Source: Fistulifera solaris (taxonomy: Eukaryota; Bacillariophyta; Bacillariophyceae; Naviculales; Stauroneidaceae). Taken from it: a stretch of 64,000 bases of DNA. Positions 1-11,488 of the stretch are shown here, one piece after another. Below the pieces are notes generated by a model. The model saw only the letters and a program-made list of their open reading frames with translations. It did not search any database and was not told the DNA's origin. The stretch's first letter is position 1. The number at the start of each line of letters is the position of its first letter. The stretch lies in NCBI GenBank assembly GCA_030295235.1, contig AP026135.1:537501-601500 (forward strand). The letters run 5' to 3'. The translations under genes were made by a program, and so were the position numbers.

Positions 1-368
1 TAAATGAAGATCAAAAGGCTTATAAAGATGCTTTTGACTCCACCATAATTCCAGATGATCATGAAAAGCCCCACCGCAGAATACGCAGCGGTCCGTACTG
101 TAGCGTCGAAGGGGGTGCAATAGCTGCAACATGGAACCGGGAGGAATTAGCAAAAACGATGTCCGCCTTTTCCTTCGTACAAACAATCACGCATTAGATA
201 CTTGCACCATCGATAAAGCAGCGCGGACGATACGTCCCACAGAAAGAAAGGGCAAGCACGGCGTTCGGGTGTTGCCGGAAGATTCGGCGAAGAAATCGCT
301 CCAGCTTGCGGCACCAGTGCTGCTGAGATGAGTAGCAGCGTAATGGTTTTCATTGTTTGTAAGTGCAT
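1..368 (-). CDS. 5' part of an unrecognised gene with a signal peptide (partial)
   Basis: The reading starts at the ATG at 368 with a hydrophobic leader (MKTITLLLISAALVPQAGA), typical of a signal peptide, so the product is probably secreted or organelle-targeted. The frame stops at 147. A plausible 110-nt intron runs from 233 (GTATCG donor) to 124 (TTGCAG acceptor). After it an open frame continues to base 1 and carries a CxxC pair and an HDH motif (CVFCGGAFHDHLELWW). That second part looks like protein, but the splice model is inferred. No family was recognised, and the 3' end lies outside the window. Confidence 0.4.
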
Positions 369-665
369 TTTATGTCCATATTTTTCTCAAAGGACATTGG
401 ATCGATTGCAACGGTTTTACTCCGCGTATTTTATTTTCCGCCGCTTTTGTTGTTGTGACTCGTACCGGTACAAAATTTGATTCAATATAAACATTTCATT
501 CCGTTGGGCCTTGGGCGGTTTAGTTTTCATTATTATTTTTGTGAATGCACAATAAAAATCTCCCTCCGCCCTCCGCTCGCATCATTCGGCTCATTCATGC
601 GTCGTTGCTTTTCGTTCACTCATTCTGCCATTATTGAGACAGCTATACAATTGCGAACAACAATA

Positions 666-1558
666 ATGAAGACGATAACTGACTTTTTGCCCCCAAATCA
701 AAACGACAGGCGCTTGCTAACAATGAGGAACAAAGCGAAATTAACAAACGACCCAAAGTCTTGTCATTTCCCAATGACACGGTCGAACTTTTGAGCGGCG
801 TCCCCAAACCTCTCGAAGTATTTCCTACAGCAAGCGCCACAAAATCTTTCTTCGACTTGTTTGAACACTTATATGAACCCAGTTGGAAAGAAGTACTAGC
901 GACAAAGCGTTACGCTTCGCTCGCTGCCTTCCTGCACAAGGAACGGTCATCAAACAAGATTTATCCCTCTCCGGAGGATACCTTTACGGCCTTGAATTCC
1001 ACATCACGACACAACATTCGCGTCGTCATTGTCGGGCAAGATCCGTATCACCAACCTGGACAAGCACACGGCCTTTCCTTTTCGGTACGGAAAGGTGTGC
1101 CACCGCCACCGTCCCTTGTAAACATTTACAAAGAACTAATACAGGATCCAGGAGTACCCAATTTCACCACCATGCCTTCCCACGGATACTTACTCCGCTG
1201 GGCAGAACAAGGTGTTCTTTTGCTTAATACGGTCATGACGGTGCGTCGCGGAGATCCCAATTCGCACAAAAATAAAGGATGGGAAGATGTCACGGATGCG
1301 ATTCTCCGAGCTTGTCCAGAAAAGGTGGTGTTCTTGCTTTGGGGAAAACCGGCACAAGCCAAAGCGGAGCGTTTCACTAAAGCGGGATCTATCGTGATTT
1401 CTACGTCACATCCGAGTCCTCTCGGAGCAGCCAAAACAAATAGTCCTTTTCTAAAGAGTTGTTGCTTTAGTCGTTGCAATGATGCCTTGATTACAATGGG
1501 TTTCGACCCGATCGATTGGAATGTGGATGGTCCATTGCCGAAGAGAACAGATGCTTAG
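666..1558 (+). CDS. UNG: Uracil-DNA glycosylase (UNG family 1), N-terminus out of frame
   Basis: Removes uracil from DNA in base-excision repair, in nucleus and/or organelles. From 761 to 1558 the frame encodes a complete catalytic domain, with the water-activating motif GQDPYHQPGQAHGLSFSV, the LLNTVMTV segment and the DNA-minor-groove loop HPSPLGA. No ATG opens this frame: it is blocked by TGA at 680. The ATG at 666 in another frame reads MKTITDF. If the T5 run at 684-688 had one more T, the two would join as MKTITDFFAPKSKRQ and so on, a PCNA-interacting (PIP-like) box like that at the N-terminus of eukaryotic nuclear UNG. The intended protein is therefore about 297 aa. The gene is convergent with the IPK gene downstream. 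The family call is certain; the N-terminal repair is inference. Confidence 0.93.
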
Positions 1559-1921
1559 AACAATCTTTGCAAGACGACTATTTCTTCACGTATACAGTTG
1601 TAACATGAGAAGCAGGGGTGCACGCATTAAAAAACGTTATCAGTTATGGTTAAACTAACAGTATGAATTTTCTGACGCCAATCTTTCATCAATGATTCTC
1701 GATCGATTCATCAAAAGTTGACATCTTATGGAGCACGAGAAATTGAAATAAAGTCACGCAAGAACGGCAGATTGCTTGAGAAAGGAAAAGCACTTCCTTT
1801 GTTGAACAAGAATTGCCTCCATAGATCGCCGTCAATTTTGACAAAGGTGACTGAGCCTACGCTCTTTGCTTTTATACTCTAATGCGCTTGACTTTATTGA
1901 AACAAGTCATGAGTTTAAATG
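1559..1921. other. Intergenic spacer between convergent genes
   Basis: About 360 bases between the UNG and IPK stop codons, AT-rich. It presumably holds both 3' UTRs and polyadenylation sites. No ORF, repeat or RNA gene was recognised. Confidence 0.5.
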
Positions 1922-2949
1922 CTAGTCTTGTCGGAATATGCGCGTGCAACGAACGTCTTCGCCCCCTTCTCCGCGCAAAACGTTTTCAGCACTTAGTGAA
2001 CCGCTTTTTGCAATGGTGACGACTCGACCCGATGCAGCAATGGCGATTGCGGCAGCTAATTTTGTCTTTAAGAAAATTGTGAGATGCATCATTTGCAGCC
2101 AAAGGTTGATTTCGTTGGTAAACTTACTTTCAATCCTCCCGTCACATCATGACTGTGCGATGACTCTGTTGCTTGAATCACATGAGACAAAACCAAATTC
2201 CCTTGAGAATCAACCGCAATGTTGGGAATGAACTGAGCGGTAGGATTGGTTTTAGGGTCGCTTTGAAACACTCCATCGACATCGGTCAAGAAAACGATCT
2301 GGCCCGCCAACGGACTGCACATCTGCAGGAGCGTATCGCCCGACAAGATCGCGGCACTGGATCCGTACAAACACGCATCGCCGTGTAATACGGGAACGAG
2401 ACCAGAACGAAGTGTTTCTCTTAATACATCTATCAGCCATGACTGTTGTTCTTCGAATAGATCCAAGTTGCGTAGGCCACCAAAACAGGGCGAAATACCG
2501 ACCGCCTTGACACCGACCGCCAAGAGTTCTGCCACAATCCGTTGGTTGAGTTTCTGTACGGAATGTCGTGTTTTCGCTAATCCTTCCATGGTGTTGCTGT
2601 TGAATTCAGAATTATCGTGCGGATAGCCTTTTAAATTGAATTCTTTGGCGGTATGATGGCCGAACGAACCCGCTCCGTGTACGAGAACGACAGCCGGCTT
2701 TTCGTGAAGTGCACAATCGTGAGTATCGCCCATTCTATAGAAAGGAGAAACTACGTCGGCAATTGTTTCTGTAAACCATTTAACGACTGTTTCGTTGAAC
2801 GTTTCCTTTTGATCCTTGACAGTGACGGAAGAACCCCCAATTTTGATCAACATCACATTGTTAATTTCTCTCTCGTCAGCTTTACTCAAATAGAGTTGCG
2901 CCACAATCGAAACAAGAAAAAGTGCTGTCGAGTGTTTTCTTTGTATCAT
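1922..2949 (-). CDS. IPK: Isopentenyl phosphate kinase (amino-acid kinase fold)
   Basis: Phosphorylates isopentenyl monophosphate to IPP with ATP, feeding isoprenoid synthesis. Exon 1 (2949-2128) has the ATP-binding start MLIKIGGSSVT, the glycine loop with catalytic His (VLVHGAGSFGHH), the segment HGDACLYGSSAAILSGD and the nucleotide-binding FLTDVDGVF. A 62-nt intron (2127-2066; GTAAGT donor, AAAG acceptor) leads to exon 2 (2065-1922), which supplies the family-typical end (ASGRVVTIAKSGS ... VLRGE ... CTRI). The protein is 321 aa. The first 25 residues contain a hydrophobic stretch (TALFLVSIVAQLYLSKA) that looks like a signal peptide or anchor, unusual for a cytosolic kinase; a shorter start at the Met before LIKIGG is possible. 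No frame break. Confidence 0.9.
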
Positions 2950-3523
2950 GATTTTTGCTATTTTGAAGGAAGATCAGAAACATTATACGATGCCCATTGC
3001 AACTCAAATGGTGAACGGTGATTGTATGGCGATGCGATCAGTTTTGATCTTTTGACAAACAAGGGTGTGATGGTTTCGTTGCCCCTTGTTTGGACGATGA
3101 TGTGCGGAAACATCCGAGACTCATGACTGAAATGCAGTCATGATAACGTACAACCAACACTTGGGACCCTACAAAGAATGGACTAAAAATCGGAACACAA
3201 GGGTTCCCATTGTTTCTCAATGTAAAAGTATTGACATGTGCACACCTCATTTGAAAAAAGAGGATTCCAAGACAGCATCAGGAACAGAAGTATAGGTGAG
3301 GTCTTAGCAGGACCCTAGCTCGGAATAAAGTTCAGTCATGATGATGATTTCACTGGATCTTGATAAAAGGTCGCCTACAGTTCTTGACCATAGTTCAATT
3401 CCAGGGTCCTTTTTTCCCTCCAACTCGACCCGACTGGCGTGCGTCGTTGATCCACTTCGCACCAATGCGCTCACATCACATCGAATCTCCGCGTCTCCAT
3501 TCATGTCGGAGAACATCAAGTAA
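2950..3523. other. Divergent promoter region between IPK and DNMT5, with a hairpin
   Basis: About 570 bases between two divergent start codons. The one clear structure is a perfect inverted repeat at 3121-3143: TCATGACTG, a 5-nt loop AAATG, then CAGTCATGA. The same design recurs elsewhere in the window. No convincing gene. Confidence 0.5.
3121..3143. repeat. Perfect 9-bp inverted repeat TCATGACTG/CAGTCATGA
   Basis: Two perfect 9-bp arms around the 5-nt loop AAATG in the IPK/DNMT5 divergent spacer. Related hairpins with 1-2 changes lie at 18271-18295, 27981-28003, 52166-52188 and 61192-61216, all intergenic. They could be a dimeric factor-binding site, an RNA hairpin or a mini-element; the sequence does not decide. 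Confidence 0.75.
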
Positions 3524-6500
3524 ATGAGCGATAAAGAAAACATCATATCATTTCCCATCGGCACAGCGATTCGGAAGCAGTTCGGTGACGAGTGGTTCGA
3601 AGGCGTCATTGACGAGTACGCTGCGCCGTGGTATCATGTTACGTACACCGACGGAGATCACGAAGATATGACCCTTCAAGAGGTGCAAATGTGTTTGAAA
3701 CGAAAGTCGACCCAGGAAAGTGAACAACAGCATTCAAAACGAAGCAAGTTGGTCGTCAGGGAAGAAGAAGAAGAAACGGGAGGGCGCTCTCGTCGTGCGG
3801 TGTCAAAGGTTGTCTCGTACAAGGAAGACGACTTTACGGAAGACGAAAATGAAGAAGAGGAATCGGATCGACCCAAGAACAAGAAATCCATCAAAAGTAG
3901 AGAAAAAAATAAAGACGGAGAGAAAATGTCGGATGTCGATGAAGTGAGTTCCGCGGCAAGTGAAGATCTAGATGTCGATGTTTCGTTTGACAGCGACGTC
4001 GAGGAAGAAGAAGTATTCGCTCCTCCGCGAAAAGGTCGTAAAAGCGATACATCCCAGATAAAAGAAAAGAAGAAAGCCTCTCCACCGAAGCGTAAAGCGG
4101 CACCCAGAAAGTCGACAGCGCACAAGTCCAAAGATCCCAACGAATACTCGACCAGCGACGTTTCCAATCGGATTCTGAAAAGTCCCTACACCGCCGGAGA
4201 CGGATTACCGCCACTCTGTGAACCCCAAGACATGTTTGATGATATGATTGCGAGACTGTCGACCGAGGTAGATGTCACTTGCTTGCACAACAAAGAATTC
4301 CGAGTTGCTACGATGTGCTCCGGAACCGAATCACCCTTGCTCGCCGCGGACATGATTTCAAATGCTTTATGGCAACATCACAACGTTCGATTGCACTGGA
4401 TGCATGTCTTTTCTTGTGAGATCGAACCATTTAAACAGGCGTACATTGAACGTAACTTTCAGCCGCCGCTGCTCTTCCGCGACATTCGGGAATTGGGCAA
4501 AGCTCAAGCTACGACCGCGTATGGAGCTTTGCGCGATGTGCCGTTGGATGTCGATGTACTCATTGCGGGGACGTCCTGTGTCGATTATTCGAACTTGAAT
4601 AATTCAAAGAAAGAACTTGATGATTTGGGTGAATCCGGACAAACGTTTCATGGGTAAGTGATTTCGAGTTCTATAGCTGGGTCATGTCATCGCAATTGCA
4701 AGAGCGAAATCTCAACCTCTTTTGCTTATAGAATGATAAAATGGATTGAACGGGCCATGCCTCAAATCATCTTGCTCGAAAATGTATCGGGGGCACCATG
4801 GGACGAGAAAGTGCGCTTACTTTCGGAGCTCGGTTACGCTGCCACCTTTACGAGAATCGACACTAAGCTCTATTACATTCCACAAACGCGTCAGCGTGGT
4901 TATTTGTTTGCGATTCGGTCTTCAAAGAAAGAAAACGATCCCCGTCTGGAAAAATGGACGAATTTAGTAAAATCTCTAAAGCGACCCGCGTCTGCATCGC
5001 TCGACGCGTTCATGCTTCCCAATGACGATCCACGAGTGCTGCGCGGCCGTGCCAAGTTGACTGCGGAATCATTGAATGCTAGTGGGGAAAATCGAGCAGG
5101 ACGAACGGATTGGACCAAATGCGAAACGCGTCATCAGCGGTGCCGTTCCACGGAGCAGCTTGGTGACAAACGTCCTTGACGGAGTGGTCAGAGACCACTG
5201 CCGTCACGATGCCAGGATTTGCGTGGAATGATTGGACCGGTGCTCAAGTCAATCGTATTCATGATTTAATGGATATAAATACGTTGCGCATGGCGCAATT
5301 GGATATGGATTGTACCTACAAAACTATGGTCTGGAATGTGTCACAGAATGTTGATCGTGACACGATGGGTCGGCTTGGGCTGTGTCAGTGTCTAACGCCC
5401 GATGGTGTTTTTTACGTCTCAAATCGTGGTGGTCCGCTCGTCGGCGAAGAGTTGTTGCTGTTGCAAGGCATCCCTGTGGATGATTTGTTGTTGACGAAAG
5501 AATCGGAGGACAACTTAAAAGACCTTGCAGGCAATGCCATGTCTTCCACGGTTGTTGGAGCATGTCTCTTGAGTGCCTTGATTGCTGGACACGAATCTTC
5601 TGGCCGAAAGTCGTCGACAACAGACAAGGCGCCGTTGGTTCCTCGACCTCTCATGACACCTTCACCCGAATCAATCACACAGCAATTTGGCACTTACGAA
5701 ACGGTCTCTGTGCCATTGAAACCCTTACAAACAACTTTTGGTTGGAAGGAGTTCATGGAACAAGCGCACTCATCAGCACGTCTGTGTGTTTCAGAAGGCT
5801 CAGAACAGAGCATTCCGTTCGCTTCCCTAGATTTAGATCAAGAACACTTGCTAAGATGTCGTGATTGTGGACACAGCTGCAGCTCGAAGGCATCTCGCGG
5901 CAAATTCGAAGAACACTCCCTTGAGCCCTGGGTCGATGATACCCCGCGAACCCCTCCTCATTTCTTTCTGCAAAGCTTCGTCAGATGCTGCCAATGACTT
6001 TGACGCTTGCAGGAATGGATCTGGAGAGTGCTTGGGCTATCGATGAAGAATGGGCGAAGACTTGGAACATGTCCGCGGCCGGGGAATTTCGCTTGGCGAA
6101 AATTTCCCGCTCAGTGCAGTGGAAAGCGATCTTCACATCCAGTACTAATGCTCGTCTTGAGCTGCTTTTGGGGAAAAAGCCTGTTTGGCTTTTGTTTTCC
6201 TCAAAATCGCAACATCCTCTAGCTCGGATGCATGTGATCCACTCAAACCTAACCGAAGGCACATGGCAAATCTGCTTACCACAAGAGGTTCACCTGGAAT
6301 TGCAAATTCGCGGTCATTCGGGTGAAACCATAGAAAGCTGGAGACGGCGCATGGGGTTACAAGGGAAGTATTTAACTGAAGTGCAATTCGAGTACGTTGA
6401 GATTTCTGATCTATCAGGACACAGCTTCGGCATCGATGGACTTTACAGAGCCCTGCCTAAGTGCGGCGGGGCATGCGGTTCTATGCACAAGAAAATCACA

Positions 6501-9500
6501 AACAACGACTCGGATGAAGAGCTTTACTTCTTTCTGGAGAGCGGACGTCGATCATTACCTGACGCGGACTATTTTGTAATCGCCCCAACATGTCATCGAA
6601 CTTGCGATGGCGAATACCGGGAGACTCTGATTCGCCTTGATCCCTCCTATCGGCCAACATTTTTTGAAAACAGCAATGATGGTCATGCCTGTCGGAATGT
6701 CTCAGCCTTTGCTTACGATTGGCGCACTCTTCCGAGATCGACTATCGTTCTCTGCTCGCAAGAAGTCGTCGTTTCCACTCCGGCTTGCCTTCGCGTGCCG
6801 AGAGGCGATTGGAAACTATGCCCTGAATTGATCGATTGCCAAATCCCTTCCGACATGATTCCAGATTTCTGCCGGGCCGCACAAGTTAACCTCAACAAGT
6901 CACAGCGTCTTTTACAACAACTTGCATTTTGTCTCTTTCGCCTCGAGTTACCGCCGATGCTAAATGATTGGTTGGCAGTAATATCTGAGGGACCAATTGA
7001 TTCGGACATAGCTTGTGCTGCTTGTGCCCCAAGGCTTCCCAGCATTCAATGGCGGCGTGTGAAAATTGGCAAAACAATACGCTTTGAGGCGTTAGAAGAC
7101 GGCCAAGAGGGTGCAGCATACGAACGCGCTTTAAAGAACCGTCCTCAACCGTGGCTGCTTCGTCTACTTCAAGATGATAATAGTCACGTGTCATTAAAAA
7201 TTGGTTGTAACCCGCTTAGCTTGGTAGAACAAGCTCTGGGAAGTTTTCCAGCTGACTCGCTTTTGCGTCGACAGCTCTTACAACATCAGTCAGCAAGTGT
7301 TCGGTACGATTGGCGCGTCGTCCAGCACGTGGAACAATCCATGGGCAATTTTTCCAAGTTACGGATCAAATCAAATAAGCTTGACGCTTCCGCTGCCCAG
7401 CCTCCACATTTTAAACTACACCTACGACCAGAGCAACTACGCTCATTGATGTGGATGCTCGATCAAGAAACGGGAGGCAAGGTCTTTTATGAGGAAGAAG
7501 TTGTTGAAGCGATCTTGCCAACCTTATTGTGGCGCGCCGAAGGTCGAGTTCGTCGCCCAGTGGCGATAAGGGGAGGAATTGTTGCAGACGAAGTTGGATA
7601 CGGAAAGACAGCAATTACATTAGGCCTGATTGATTCAGCTGTGCAAACTCCCGAACCGCCAGATGAATATAGGAATGGATTTCTTGCGTTGAAAGCTACG
7701 CTGGTTCTTGTTCCGAGTACCTTAACGGGCCAATGGCCGAGTGAGATTCGAAAGTTTCTGGGCACGTCTAAGAAAGTAATAACGATCAAAGACATGGCAT
7801 CATTCAACAAGCTGACTGTGTCGGAATTACAGACCGCCGATATAGTCGTCGTTGGGTTCAATGTCTTGAGTGGCGAGAAATATTTTACTCGCCTGGCACG
7901 ATTCTGTGGAGTAAATCCAGGAAGCTTACCAAAAGGTAACATCGGTGGTCGCCGCTTCGCAGCTGTATATAAGCAGTGTTTACAGGCTTTGCGCCATCAA
8001 GTCGAACAACTTAAAACAGACTGTGCTGCTGTCTTTTCAGCAATATGCAAGGCTGCTGATCAATCGACAGCCGCGGAAGAATCACTCGTGACGATGGACA
8101 AAAAGAAGTCCGCGTATAAGGAGCACAAAGCAGGAAAGCTAGATGAATCTGTTTACAAGGTTGAAAAAAGCGAGAGGGATCCATGGGAAATTGGCCGCGG
8201 GAAAATTTCGTACATCCGCATGAAAAGCCCTCCTCTGGAAATGTTCTTTTGGAACCGTATTGTTGTTGATGAGTAAGTAAGCCGTCATCTTTGTTAATTC
8301 GCTGTCGCTGAAGGCTCTAACAGAAAGCGAAGATTTTCATATTTGGAAAAAAGGACCGGAACCGGACGCTGACATTGATGCAGGAACTCAAAGCGTCTTA
8401 TCGCTGGTGTTTGTCCGGTACCCCTCCGCATGCGAACTTCAACGATGTGCGCGCTCTAGCCAATCTTCTTGGTGTTCACCTTGGTATCGACGAGTATCTT
8501 CCGGGAACAAAAATCACGAAAAACTCTCGGAAAGAAAACACTGGACTGGAAAGCCTGTCTCAGTTCCTTGAAGTCCGGACGATGCAGTGGCACGAACGCC
8601 GACATTTGCATGCTCAAACATTTTTAGACGCTTTTGTCCGCCAAAATATTGCGGAAATCGATGAAATTCCTTACCAGGAGCACATCCTGGGAGTCGACCT
8701 CGCGGCTGCAGAGCGTGCAATTTACCTTGAGCTTGAAACACATTTGAAAAGTTTAGAGATGGATAACAAGAGGGCCAAGAAAAGCAACAAGTCGAGTATC
8801 GGAGACCGTGATAGTAGAATGCAGTTGGCTATAATAAATGCAGAAACGGCCGAAGAGGCACTGCTCAAATGCTGTTGTCACTTCAATTTGTCCAATGGAC
8901 TAAAACGTGCCAATGCGAAAGAAACATTGATGGATATCATCAGAATTCGCCAAAGTGAAAAAAGCCAATTAGAACAGCATATCAAGGAAGCTTTGCAGGC
9001 TGCTCGAAGGCAACAGCAGCGAATTCTTGGAGTCAATCCCGAATGGGCCAACGTGAAGAGAACCGAAAACGGAGATATTCATGATGCACTGGATGAGTAT
9101 CTCCGACTCATCGAGCAAGGTTTGGGCGTAGTCCACGGTGCGGATGAGGAAGTGAACAATTGTCTACTCTGTATCGCTCGAGCAAGTGCAAAAGATTTTG
9201 GTGCAAGCAATGCAACTGACCACGATGAACACGACATGGAACTATTTCAAGAAATAGACGGAAGTGACGAAAGCGATTTGTTTGCGATGAAATTAGGCTT
9301 ACGCAATTTTATGCATCGAGTGCGGGCCATGGCTAAAGGTCTATGCGGACGCTCAAGAAGTCTCCGATTTGTAGAATGTATTGCGAGCTTTCGAAAACAA
9401 GTGAGCGACTTTAAATGTCTCTGCTGTGGCAAGCAGAGAAACTCCATTGAACACATGGGCGTGCTCAGCTGCTGTGGTCATTCCGCATGCCTCGACTGTT

Positions 9501-10133
9501 TAAAGACGGAGTCTTCAAAATCGAAGTGCGTTGACAGTACATGCAAAGCTCAAGGGATTACAGTTGCACACGTGGTTTCTTCGCAAAACCTCGGTCTCGA
9601 TTCCGAAGACTCCGTTGGTAAATTCGGAAGCAAACTAAATCTACTAGTTCAAAAAAACGAACGATATAATCGCAAGTGGAGACAAGGTGATTATCTTCTG
9701 CCAGTTTGACGACTTAAAAGCGACCGTCAGTGAAATTCTTAAATCGAGTGGGATTCGATCGCTGGAGGTCAAAGGTACGACCGAGAAAATGGTAGATACC
9801 GTTTCGGTATTCCAGAAAGAGAAGCCATCAAAAGAAGACCCGCAGGTCTTGATTTTGAAAATGGACGATGAGCAGAGTGCCGGCTTGAACCTTACCAATT
9901 TAAACCATGCGATATTTGTACATCCTCTTCTGGCTGAATCTCAGCAGAACTACGACGCCTATGAAACCCAAGCGATTGGTCGTATTCGGCGTTACGGTCA
10001 AAATAAAACGGTTTATATTTGGCGTTTCCTTGCAAAGAATACCATCGACGAAGAAATCTTTGCGGAACGCACTAAGAAAAAATTAAATGTAACGGTTTTT
10101 TACTTTTGCAAACCAATTCTTTTTTTTAGTTAG
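3524..10133 (+). CDS. DNMT5: DNMT5-type DNA cytosine-5 methyltransferase with SNF2 ATPase
   Basis: Large nuclear enzyme; in characterised fungal members DNMT5 is an ATP-dependent maintenance CpG methyltransferase. Order: Tudor/chromo-like module (res 8-55), acidic/basic linker, C5-methyltransferase (about 260-660: VATMCSGTESP motif I, catalytic Cys in GTSCVDYSNLN, LLENVSGAPWD motif VI, NVD target region, LAGNAMSST motif X), a small Cys cluster (CRDCGHSC), SNF2 lobe 1 (ADEVGYGKTAITLGLI, VVDE, CLSGTPP), a RING-like cluster (CLCCGKQ ... CCGHSACLDCL) and lobe 2 ending QAIGRIRRYGQNKTVYIW. Introns: 4654-4731 (78 nt) and 8273-8323 (51 nt). Four single-base frame changes interrupt it: near 5174 (one base short), C4 at 5951-5954 (short), A6 at 8347-8352 (short) and A7 at 9651-9657 (one extra). 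Restored length is about 2160 aa. The last exon is uncertain: splicing from 10089 to 10132 would give a slightly longer tail. Confidence 0.92.
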
Positions 10134-10494
10134 CTATGGGCTCTTTAGCTAAAGGATTCAAGTTCGAGGTAGCTTTGACCTTGACAGTACTGACTCACTC
10201 AGGACTCTCTAGCGTTTGCCTGTTACTCCGCACATAGACGACTGCGATGGACTCGTGACTTATGATCATTCCCGTTATATGCAGTACCGTATAAGGAACA
10301 CTTTGCGTCCAACGGATCGCTAAATCAAGCGCGCAATTTTCGGAGTGTCCATTTCACTCATACGGTAAAGCAAGAACATTCTATCGATTTATATTTTCTT
10401 TCGATCTCACAAGCAAGGTTTGTGTCTCCACAATTATCATCGAAGAGTAGGAAGAGTCATCAGAAAAGCCGAATAACTTGCTCGTAGTTCCATC
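10134..10494. other. Spacer, possibly containing the last short exon of DNMT5
   Basis: About 360 bases before the SWIB gene. After a possible acceptor TTTTTTTTAG (ending 10131), about 34 in-frame codons would extend DNMT5 to a TAG near 10240. The rest should hold the SWIB promoter. Nothing else recognised. Confidence 0.35.
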
Positions 10495-11436
10495 ATGGCA
10501 GCCGTCACGGATGTGCAATTAAAGCAGACGATCGAGAAACTCGTGCCCCACGTGGATATCGAGTCGACAGGCTTGAAAGCCTTCATGAAACTTCTGTCCG
10601 CTGAATTAGGAGGAGTTGATCTGAAAGTTCGAAAAGCTTTTATCCGCGAGACGCTTGCGGATGCTATCACGCGCATGTCACAGGATCAAGATGACGAAGG
10701 GGACGCTCGTGACGTCTCGGAAGACGATGCCGAATTTGACGACGACAGCGTGGAAGCACCAACTACAAGCAAGAACAAACGAAAAACAAAGAAACAAGAC
10801 GGATCAGGAGGTGGAGGCCTCGCTGAACGAAAGGAAATTAGTCCGCAACTGAGCGCTTTCTTCGGAAAAGGCAACAAGATGGCCCGTACAGAAATTGTCA
10901 AAAGTCTATGGGAATACGTTCGAGAGCATGATTTGCAGAACCCTTCAAACAAACGAGAAATCATTCTGGATGGGGCCATGAAAAGCGTTTTCGGATGCGA
11001 CACTTTCACCATTTTCAGCATGAACAAGTACATTAGTGCTCACATTCATCCCTTCAAACCGGTCGACTTGACCTCTAATACCGAACCCGCCAAGAAAAGA
11101 AAAGTTACACCCACGAAAGCAGCGAACAAGAAGCGCAAAACTGGTACACAGCCGCCCTACCGCCTCTCCGATGATCTCGTCGCTGTGGTCGGAAAACCAA
11201 TTCTTCCCCGCCCCCAAGTCGTTTCTGCCATTTGGGAATACATCAAATCGAATGACCTCCAAAATCCGAATGACAAACGAGAAATTCTATGTGATGCAAA
11301 ACTCGAAGTGGTTATGAAGCGAAAGAAAGTATCTATGTTTAAGATGAATCAGCTCATCTCTCCGCATTTAATTGAAAAGGTTGACAGGAGTGAATATCAA
11401 CACCGAGACTACGACGACGAAAGTGACGAAGAATGA
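10495..11436 (+). CDS. DEK_C domain plus two SWIB/MDM2 domains, chromatin protein
   Basis: 313 aa, intronless, ATG at 10495. An N-terminal helical segment (res 8-60, ending KVRKAFIRETLADAI) resembles a DEK C-terminal domain, followed by an acidic stretch (EDDAEFDDDS) and a lysine-rich nuclear-localisation-like stretch. Two SWIB domains follow, about 118-190 and 222-298; each has the core W.Y....DLQNP..KR.I..D and an end such as MNKYISAHI or MNQLISPHL. Such proteins occur in SWI/SNF-type remodelling or transcription complexes. The tail is acidic (DDESDEE). The domain calls are firm; the specific role is unknown. Convergent with the next gene, 52 bp between stops. Confidence 0.88.
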   Translation: MAAVTDVQLKQTIEKLVPHVDIESTGLKAFMKLLSAELGGVDLKVRKAFIRETLADAITRMSQDQDDEGDARDVSEDDAEFDDDSVEAPTTSKNKRKTKKQDGSGGGGLAERKEISPQLSAFFGKGNKMARTEIVKSLWEYVREHDLQNPSNKREIILDGAMKSVFGCDTFTIFSMNKYISAHIHPFKPVDLTSNTEPAKKRKVTPTKAANKKRKTGTQPPYRLSDDLVAVVGKPILPRPQVVSAIWEYIKSNDLQNPNDKREILCDAKLEVVMKRKKVSMFKMNQLISPHLIEKVDRSEYQHRDYDDESDEE

Positions 11437-11488
11437 ATAGACTGTGAACAAAGATATCCGGTGCTGAATTTACAATTTAAATCGAACA

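Noticed and set aside
3676-4214. Long minus-strand frames opposite DNMT5 exon 1
   Set aside because: They are the antisense of the acidic/Lys-rich linker and read as Ser/Arg low complexity with no motif.
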